A stretch of DNA of 19,028 nucleotides from assembly GCA_017454565.1 (NCBI GenBank), contig JAFTCS010000274.1, forward strand, positions 1 through 19,028. Direction: 5' to 3'. The stretch comes from Clostridia bacterium (GTDB lineage Bacteria; Bacillota; Clostridia; Oscillospirales; Acutalibacteraceae). Positions 13,055-19,028 of the stretch are shown piece by piece; position 1 is the first letter of the stretch; the number at the start of each line of letters is the position of its first letter. The translations under genes were made by a program, and so were the position numbers. The notes beneath the pieces were generated by a model. The model had not been told where the DNA came from. It did no database searches and worked only from the letters and a program-made list of their open reading frames with translations.

Positions 13055-15823
13055 TTAATTTTCGCTTCGGATGGTCTCAATGATGTTTTGTGTGCGCACC
13101 TTGCGAATGGAGAAGCGCATGATTATCCATACGAGGATAAGTACCACCAGTATGCTTATGAGAACGCCGAAAACAGGAAAGATGAATGGGGGAGAGCCTG
13201 CATAACTGCTGATGCGTGAGCCGTAAATGCTGTAAATGGCTATGCTGCCCAAAAGTCCCAGCGGGATACCGATAAGCAGGGACTTCGTGGTGTACAGCAG
13301 GCTTTCAAGTGCGATCATGCGGTTGAATTCCCTTTTGGTCATGCCGATGGACTGCAGTACGGCAAATTCCTTGCGTCTCATTCTCATGTTGGTGGATATG
13401 GTGTTGAAGATATTTGTAAGGCCTATGAGCGAGATCACTATGATAAATCCGTAGCCGAATATCTCAGCTATCAGTATAATGGAATTTGCTGCGCGCGCCA
13501 GTGAGGCTATATCGTTGATACTGAAGGTCACATTGCTGAATTCAGCGGAATTAAGGTCGCTCAGCTCTTTCTGGAACTGCTAGGAGCTTGTCACACGGTA
13601 TGCGCCAAAGACCGAGCGTGGATATGCACCGTTATTGCTTATGAATTTTGCATAGTCTTCAATGCGTACAAAAATTGAAACGTATTTGTTGGGATATCCG
13701 GCTTCATCAAGATATATGTCGCCATAGACGCAGCCGGCTACATCTACCGAAAAACTGTTTCTGAGGTTATCGTCTTCATAGCCTATGAAATTACATTCGC
13801 ATGAGGCGGTCGGCTTTGAATCATCCTTCAGCAGGTTCACGACTCTGGAATCTGCATGGACATGTTCAAGCTCGTAGGCTCTTTGCAGACTGGTTATGCC
13901 CTCATCGTACACCTTTACGTTGTTGTGGATGAAAGCCTTGCCCTTGCTTTCATCAAAGGTCGTGCCGCAGGATTCCGCCATTTCGGCAAATTTTTTGTCG
14001 TTTATGCCGTAAATAGAAAAGCTGCACTCAAAGGTATTATTCTCCGTGTTTATGTTCTGGGAAGCACTTGATCTCATTTCGTCGGTTACGGCATTTAGCG
14101 GAAGAGTGATCGTTGAAACTCCGAAAAAGGTGGTGCAGTATATGTAATCTTCAACGGAATCAAGGGTGCCGATCCGTTCATATACGTTTACATATTCATT
14201 GTAAGGTTTGTCAGACTCCCTGAAATAGGCGCTTACTCCCATGTTATAAGGAGATGTCTCAAAGTTTTCGCGTATATATCTGATGTTATATTCCATGAAT
14301 GAGTTCATGGCAATGAACACGGCAACGCTCAGCACTATGGACACCACTGTAGTCCGGTACTGCCTCCGGCTGCGCTTCATGTTTTTCCAGGCTATCATAC
14401 CGCCTGCGCCGAAAAGCGCTGTGATGAACCTTGGCGTCTTATAGCTTTTCGCACGTTTTTTGCCGCGCTTTGATATGTTGATGTCTTCATTGCTGCGGAT
14501 AGCAACGATAGGCGATATCTTTGAGGCTCTTACCGCCGTGTTGAACACGGACAGGAATATTGTGACTATTCCCAGAAGCACAGCCCCGATAACAGCAATA
14601 AAGGGAACGCTGAGAACAAGCTCGGTGCCGTTAAGATAACTGCCCATAAGACCGTTGCACACGCTGACCAGTACAGCCGCTGCACCTATGCCCAGCAGTA
14701 TGCCAAGCGGTATGCCAAAGAGACCTAAAATAAATCCCTCAAAAAATACATTGCTGCGTATCTGTTTTGAAGTTGCCCCCATAGAGGAGATCATGCCGTA
14801 GAGTCTGGTTTTTTCGGTGATGGATATAGCAAAGCTGTTTCGTATGATGAACACGCTCGCACCGATTATAATAAGGAAAAGGAAACCTACCAGCAGCATG
14901 AATATACGGGTGGAATTCACATCGGAAATGATGCCCTTTGCACTGAGAAGAGCATAGTTTCTTGTGAATGAAGAGATTTTGTATCCGTTTTCCATGGCGC
15001 TCTGTATGATCTCTTCCTTCAGCTCTTCAGTGTCGGAAGATCCTTCACTTCTGAAATATCTGTCCACAACCCCGGCCTCTGCGCCGATGAGCTTTGCAAA
15101 TTCCTCAATGTATCGGGGCTCGGCGGAATCCGTGAACCGGATGAAAACAAAATCTGCCGCCACCAGACCGGGCTTGTATTTGGCGTCATTGTCTATGCAG
15201 GTGTAGACTATCACGTTTCCTGCGCTTCCCTCGGAAATACCGCCCTGCATACGGGAGGATATTCCCGTTATAGTATATGTTGTGCTTGACAGGGTAATAA
15301 ATTCGGGTTCCTCATCGGACCCTATGGGACTGTCTTTGTAGTAGCCCATAGACAGGGTGATCTTGTCGCCTGCATGGTATTTCTTGCCGGAAAGATTTAC
15401 AAATGACGGCGGCAGCACCAGCTCATCGTTTTTTTTCGGAAGTACGCCTTCGGCAAGCTCAATGTTTAAGCCTGAATTATAGCTGTCTTCGTCGAGAGCC
15501 ATAATTGTAACGGTTTTTGTAAACACCGAAAGGCTGTCGTCAAACCTTGCCATGCCCTCTCCGCGGCAGAAAAAATAATTTCGTACATTCGGCTCGGTAT
15601 CAAGCTTTTTATAGAATTCTTCATTAAACTGTCCGCAGACCATAATGTCGTAATCTCCGGAAGTTTTCGCGGCGGCGTCTATCATTGACTGCCGGACGCT
15701 TGCGACCATACATGCCACAACGGTTATCAGCGCAATTGACAGAACGATACCTATAACGGATACAATGGTGCGGGAAATATTCTTTCTGAGGCTTATCACT
15801 GTAAGCTTATGCATTATCTTCAA
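13055..15823 (-). pseudogene. FtsX-type ABC transporter permease interrupted by an in-frame TAG
   Basis: Read through, the frame encodes about 922 residues of a MacB/FtsX-like permease: an N-terminal helix (~15-40), a long extracytoplasmic domain, three helices (~307-430), a second block starting with a helix at ~492-512, a second extracytoplasmic domain, and three C-terminal helices. Codon 748 is TAG (13582-13580). The frame after it stays open and protein-like to 13055, with the FtsX signature region (NTISTNMRMRRKEFAVLQSIGMTK) after the stop. The first piece alone (747 residues) lacks the last three helices. The second could start only at a GTG at 13531, without a good ribosome site. The start is a TTG (15823) overlapping the ATPase stop in TTGA, 8 bases after a G-rich site. 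With the ATPase also truncated, loss of function is likely. Confidence 0.85.
13580..13582 (-). other. In-frame TAG codon in the permease
   Basis: The codon reads TAG between AGC and CAG codons (Ser-Ser-stop-Gln-Phe-Gln). The upstream frame ends here, and the same frame continues open for 175 codons. A single C-to-T change from CAG would create it. There is no adjacent frameshift. Confidence 0.9.
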
Positions 15824-15939
15824 GGTTCACACCCCCCCTCAACGATCTTACCGTCACGGATGGTGATTATCCTGTCTGCCTGTACGGCAATGTCAAGGTT
15901 ATGTGTTATCATTAAGGTCTTTTTCTCCTTTGCTGCGGT
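15820..15939 (-). pseudogene. C-terminal remnant of the ABC transporter ATPase
   Basis: Only about 39 codons of an ABC ATPase remain. They read AAKEKKTLMITHNLDIAV then QADRIITIRDGKIVEGG, which are the H-loop (TLMITHN, with the switch His) and the C-terminal strand typical of MacB/LolD-type ATPases. Walker A, the signature motif and Walker B are missing. The remnant begins immediately after the stop codon of the zinc-ribbon gene and is in the same frame as it. Its own stop overlaps the permease start (TTGA), the normal coupled arrangement of these transporters. A deletion or an insertion joined the two genes here. Confidence 0.85.
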
Positions 15940-17220
15940 TTATGCGCGGCTCCTGCCGATATCGGTAACTATCCAGTCGTAGTCTTTCAGATTGTAGGGG
16001 CTTTTACAGTAAGGGCATTTGCGCTCTCTTACGGCGTTGAAGCTTGCACCGCAGGACTTGCATTCAATGTTATGGATGGATGCGCTGCAGTCATCGTGCA
16101 CGTCGACGTTTCTGCACAATATCATGCGGAATATCTCCGGACGCCGGATGATTTTCCTGTTTTTGATGAAGGTCGTATTTGTATAAACGTTTACGTCTGC
16201 ATAGACATACTTTCCGTCGCTTGAAATGTCGTTCAGACCGATTATCCCCTGATATTCCACATCAAGGATATCCGGGAACAGCTCACCCTTTGCATGGCTG
16301 TTTTCAAGTACGGCGCAGTCTTCGCACTTGTCCGTATAGACGAGAGTTCTGAGCAGATTGTTGACCTTTCCCACAAAAAAATCTATGGAGAAAAACGGGT
16401 CATAGCTGCTCATGAATTTCGGGAGCTTTTTGCATGTACGGCTGTAAACCCCGTATTTTTTGCCTCCGGACACAATGTCAACGCCGACGAGAATGAGCAG
16501 GAGCACCGAAAAGAGCAGATATCCCAGTATGCCTCCCGCAAAGCCTGCTATCAGAGCGTTTATCACCCATATCTGGTCGTTGCCGAGCAGCCCTGCGCAT
16601 ATTCCGTATATAAGACCGCCTAAAAAGCCGGCAATGACTCCGGGGACGGGCTTGGAGAGAGAATATTTTTTCGGGGGTACGGTGTAATAGTACGTTACTC
16701 TGGGATACAGCTCAGAGAGGATGAACTTTGTTTTGCAGCTTCGGCAGCCGTCCTCTATAAGCCGGCTCACAGTATTGATGTCGCCGCAGTTCGGGCAGCA
16801 GTAAGAGGCTGTGGGGTCCTGTCCTTCAACGAAAACGGTATAATCATAGACTGTTTCTCTTGTTTCATATTTTTTGCCGGGTTTTCCGTCTATATCATAC
16901 ACCGTGTCGCATCCGCAGAAAAGAAAGGGAACACGGTTGATGTACCGCTTGTCATCGCCCATGGTCATTGAAACGCCGTCAACGGATTTTTCATCCGTCC
17001 AGTATTTGCGGTGCATCCTTACGCCGTTATCGCGGTGTCTGCGTTTTTGCAGCGAAAGATTATATTTCACATCGGCGGAAGCTATTTTCGAGATATAATC
17101 GTCATCCTCAGACATCTTGTTCAGGTCTGATATAAAATGCGTTATCAGCACCTTTGCTTCCCTGTCATACTTGTCTCCGTCGGTCCAGTTGCGCTGCAGA
17201 TTATCAAAAAGACCTGCCAT
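15940..17220 (-). CDS. Zinc-ribbon membrane protein, possible Tim44-like domain
   Basis: This is a protein of 426 residues with unknown function. A soluble N-terminal region is followed by a first CxxC...CxxC zinc ribbon (Cys142, 145, 159, 162). Two membrane segments rich in GxxxG-like spacing come next (~194-213 and ~219-248; GVIAGFLGGLIYG, AGFAGGILGYLL). A soluble domain (~270-380) starting YDPFFSIDFFVGKVNNLL resembles Tim44-like/SnoaL-fold domains by pattern only. The protein ends in a second zinc ribbon (Cys387, 390, 402, 405; CKSCG, CPYCK). The ATG at 17220 is preferred because GGAG lies 8 bases upstream; it lies only 2 bases before the ATG at 17226. It has its own promoter. Its 3' end abuts a truncated ATPase gene. 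Confidence 0.82.
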   Translation of the reverse strand: MAGLFDNLQRNWTDGDKYDREAKVLITHFISDLNKMSEDDDYISKIASADVKYNLSLQKRRHRDNGVRMHRKYWTDEKSVDGVSMTMGDDKRYINRVPFLFCGCDTVYDIDGKPGKKYETRETVYDYTVFVEGQDPTASYCCPNCGDINTVSRLIEDGCRSCKTKFILSELYPRVTYYYTVPPKKYSLSKPVPGVIAGFLGGLIYGICAGLLGNDQIWVINALIAGFAGGILGYLLFSVLLLILVGVDIVSGGKKYGVYSRTCKKLPKFMSSYDPFFSIDFFVGKVNNLLRTLVYTDKCEDCAVLENSHAKGELFPDILDVEYQGIIGLNDISSDGKYVYADVNVYTNTTFIKNRKIIRRPEIFRMILCRNVDVHDDCSASIHNIECKSCGASFNAVRERKCPYCKSPYNLKDYDWIVTDIGRSRA

Positions 17221-17275
17221 ATCCATCGCTCCGTTTCGTTATTTCAGGATAAAATCACCCGCAGTTTTTATCATA

Positions 17276-17304
17276 ATAATATCATAAATTTTCTTAAAAA
17301 GCAA
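17276..17304 (-). promoter_or_regulatory. Promoter of the zinc-ribbon gene
   Basis: On the minus strand TTGCTT (17304-17299), exactly 17 bases, then TATTAT (17281-17276), preceded by TGA (extended -10 pattern). It is divergent from the aldehyde dehydrogenase promoter. Confidence 0.72.
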
Positions 17305-17313
17305 CAAACCGCA

Positions 17314-17374
17314 TTGACTTTATGGATAAAATTCCATATATTATGTTTAATATGACGAAAAAATATGGTATAAT
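17314..17374 (+). promoter_or_regulatory. Two candidate promoters of the aldehyde dehydrogenase gene
   Basis: P1 is TTGACT (17314-17319), 17 bases, TATATT (17337-17342). P2 is an extended -10, TGGTATAAT (17366-17374), with no good -35. Either would give a short leader before the ATG at 17407. The 185-base divergent region has no other gene. Confidence 0.65.
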
Positions 17375-17406
17375 TATATACACTGATATAGGAAAGGGTG
17401 ACCGAT

Positions 17407-18825
17407 ATGGCATATACACAGGAGGAAATAAGCTGCGTTGTAAAGGCTCAGAGAAGGTTTTTCCGTTCGGGCAAAACACTTGATGTAACCTGGCGCACAG
17501 CACAGCTCATAAAGCTTAAAAGAGCAGTAATAAAGCACAAGGAGGCTCTTATAAAGGCTCTTGGGGAGGATCTCGGAAAAAGTCGGGTTGAAGCGTATCT
17601 ATGCGACATAGGACCTCTCATAACGGAAATAAACGAAACTATAAGCGGTCTGAAAAAGTGGGCGCGTCCGGAAAAGCATTTCAGCGGCCTTATGTGCTTT
17701 CCGAGCACAAAAACCACCGTTTACAAGCTGCCTTACGGAGTCTCACTGATAATCAGTCCGTTCAACTTTCCGGTACTGCTTACTCTGGGCATTTTAGTGG
17801 CATCCATTGCCGGAGGTAATACTGCCGTACTGAAAACAAGCTCCAAATCGGCGGCAAGCACAAATGCTCTCAAAGAGCTCATCGCAGAAACATTCCCGGA
17901 GGATTATATAACCCTTATTGACGGCGGGCATGATGTGGCTGACATGTGCCTTTCCGAAAGGTTTGATAAAATATTCTACACCGGTTCGCCCGGAGTGGCA
18001 AAGCATGTTCTTTCAGCTGCTTCTGAAAACCTTACCTCTGTGGCTCTTGAGCTTGGCGGCGAAACAGGCAACTGGTGCATTGTAAGAAAGGACGCAGACC
18101 TTCGGGACGCTGCAAGGAAAATAGCTTTCTTCAAGCTGTGCAACGCCGGACAGATATGTATAAACATAAATCAGATAGCCGTGGCGGAGGAGATTGCCGA
18201 CAGCTTTCTGAGAGAGCTGCAGAAGGAATTTGTCAGGCAGATAGGCACGAGACCTCATCATAATCCGGAGTATCCGAAGCTGATATCCGACGCAGCATTT
18301 GATAAGTGTGTGCACCTGACCGAAGAATACAGGGACAGGGTGGTATTCGGCGGTGCGGGCTGCCGTGAGACACGCCGTTTTGCTCCGACAATAATATATC
18401 CGGTGAACGAAAACGAGGATATCGTGATGCACGAGCTTTTCTGCCCGATACTGCCTGTTGTTCCTTTCAAGGACAGCGAGGCCGACAGGATACTTGACGT
18501 CATTTCCGGGCGTGAGCATCCCCTTGCAATGTATATTTTCACATCGGATATCAGCTGGGCAGACAAAGCTATGTCTGTGACGCAGATGGGCGGCGGCTGC
18601 ATAAACGAGGTGTGCATTCACATGATGGTCAGGGGTGTGCCCTTTAACGGTACCGGTCATTCGGGAATGGGTGCATATCACGGAGAATGGGGATTCAGGG
18701 AGTTTACACATCCTCAGACGGTGCTTACAGGGCGGACGTACTTCAATCTGTCTCTGCGGGAGCATCCCTATTCAGGTAAAGCCGGAGAGATAAAAATGAA
18801 GCTGCTGAGTTTTTTTGAAAAATAA
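17407..18825 (+). CDS. Class-3-like aldehyde dehydrogenase
   Basis: This is an NAD(P)-dependent oxidation enzyme converting aldehydes to acids, of 472 residues with ALDH3-family layout. Features: GVSLIISPFNFP, FYTGSPGVAKHV, LELGG with general-base Glu215, NAGQIC with nucleophile Cys251, and the ALDH3-type ending PFNGTGHSGMGAYHG. Departures from the usual pattern are LELGGETGN where most relatives have LELGGKSP, and HELFCP where EIFGP is usual (Gly to Cys). No C-terminal membrane anchor is seen. The ATG at 17407 is preferred because AAAGGG (17393-17398) lies 8 bases upstream; the in-frame GTG at 17398 overlaps that site. It is transcribed alone as far as can be seen, and no clear terminator follows. 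Substrate unknown. Confidence 0.92.
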   Translation: MAYTQEEISCVVKAQRRFFRSGKTLDVTWRTAQLIKLKRAVIKHKEALIKALGEDLGKSRVEAYLCDIGPLITEINETISGLKKWARPEKHFSGLMCFPSTKTTVYKLPYGVSLIISPFNFPVLLTLGILVASIAGGNTAVLKTSSKSAASTNALKELIAETFPEDYITLIDGGHDVADMCLSERFDKIFYTGSPGVAKHVLSAASENLTSVALELGGETGNWCIVRKDADLRDAARKIAFFKLCNAGQICININQIAVAEEIADSFLRELQKEFVRQIGTRPHHNPEYPKLISDAAFDKCVHLTEEYRDRVVFGGAGCRETRRFAPTIIYPVNENEDIVMHELFCPILPVVPFKDSEADRILDVISGREHPLAMYIFTSDISWADKAMSVTQMGGGCINEVCIHMMVRGVPFNGTGHSGMGAYHGEWGFREFTHPQTVLTGRTYFNLSLREHPYSGKAGEIKMKLLSFFEK

Positions 18826-18987
18826 GCCTTTTGGATAATTACATGATAAAACGGATATGGCATTCTGACAAAATGTACCTTTGTTCTGTTTTTTCCAGCA
18901 CTGATATCATTTTGTGATAATTGTGAATTTTAAACCGGATAATTAAACGTTTTTTGACATTTGCCGTATTGTTCAACAAAAAAACAT

Positions 18988-19016
18988 TTGATTATTGGCA
19001 TTGTTCATGTTATAAT
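18988..19016 (+). promoter_or_regulatory. Strong promoter at the right edge
   Basis: TTGATT (18988-18993), exactly 17 bases, then TATAAT (19011-19016), preceded by TGT (extended -10). It points to a plus-strand gene beyond the window. The 160 bases between the aldehyde dehydrogenase stop and this promoter are AT-rich and hold no clear terminator or gene. Confidence 0.85.
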
Positions 19017-19028
19017 GAATGATATTAC

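Noticed and set aside
13055..13531. Independent small permease gene starting at the GTG at 13531
   Set aside because: It is exactly in frame with the upstream permease, has no convincing ribosome site, and is only the missing C-terminal half of the same protein.
18013..18765. Long antisense open frame (250 codons) opposite the aldehyde dehydrogenase
   Set aside because: It is a shadow frame of a conserved enzyme.
1..19028. CRISPR array, prophage or insertion sequence
   Set aside because: No regularly spaced repeats, transposase, integrase or phage structural gene was seen on either strand.

Overview
The window looks like chromosome of a low-to-moderate-GC Firmicute, most likely a gut or rumen Ruminococcus or close relative. 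This is an inference from the glgB-glgC-glgD-glgA order, the presence of GlgD (a Firmicute partner of GlgC), strong AGGAGG-type ribosome sites and canonical sigma-A promoters. No species can be named from sequence reading alone.

Layout. (1) 1-276: left edge with a dispersed hairpin repeat and the upstream region of the glycogen genes. (2) 277-6281, plus strand: glycogen synthesis operon glgB, glgC, glgD, glgA, closed by a strong terminator. GlgC and GlgD make ADP-glucose, GlgA polymerises it and GlgB branches it. (3) 6324-7160: an XRE-type regulator with a C-terminal winged-helix-like region. (4) 7281-10356, minus strand: a thioredoxin gene, then a sulfur assimilation operon metY-cysK. The operon has a textbook promoter, a ribosome-site-bearing leader ORF of 43 codons with six cysteine codons, and an intrinsic terminator before metY. 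(5) 10357-11037: about 680 bases without a credible gene, rich in hairpins and carrying a second, larger copy of the repeat found at the left edge. (6) 11038-12864, minus: a membrane HD-GYP signalling protein whose stop codon lies inside that repeat. (7) 13055-15939, minus: a decaying ABC transporter. The FtsX-type permease is broken by one in-frame TAG, and only the last ~39 codons of the ATPase remain. (8) 15940-17220, minus: a zinc-ribbon, two-helix membrane protein with a possible Tim44-like domain. (9) 17407-18825, plus: a divergent class-3 aldehyde dehydrogenase. (10) An excellent promoter at 18988-19016 points to a gene beyond the right edge.

The strongest candidate for something undescribed is the metY-cysK leader. 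Its Cys-rich ORF contains a 10-nt segment exactly complementary to the 5' arm of the downstream terminator, which suggests cysteine-codon-dependent transcription attenuation of a sulfide-fixing operon. Second are the composite hairpin repeat family and the doubly damaged ABC transporter.
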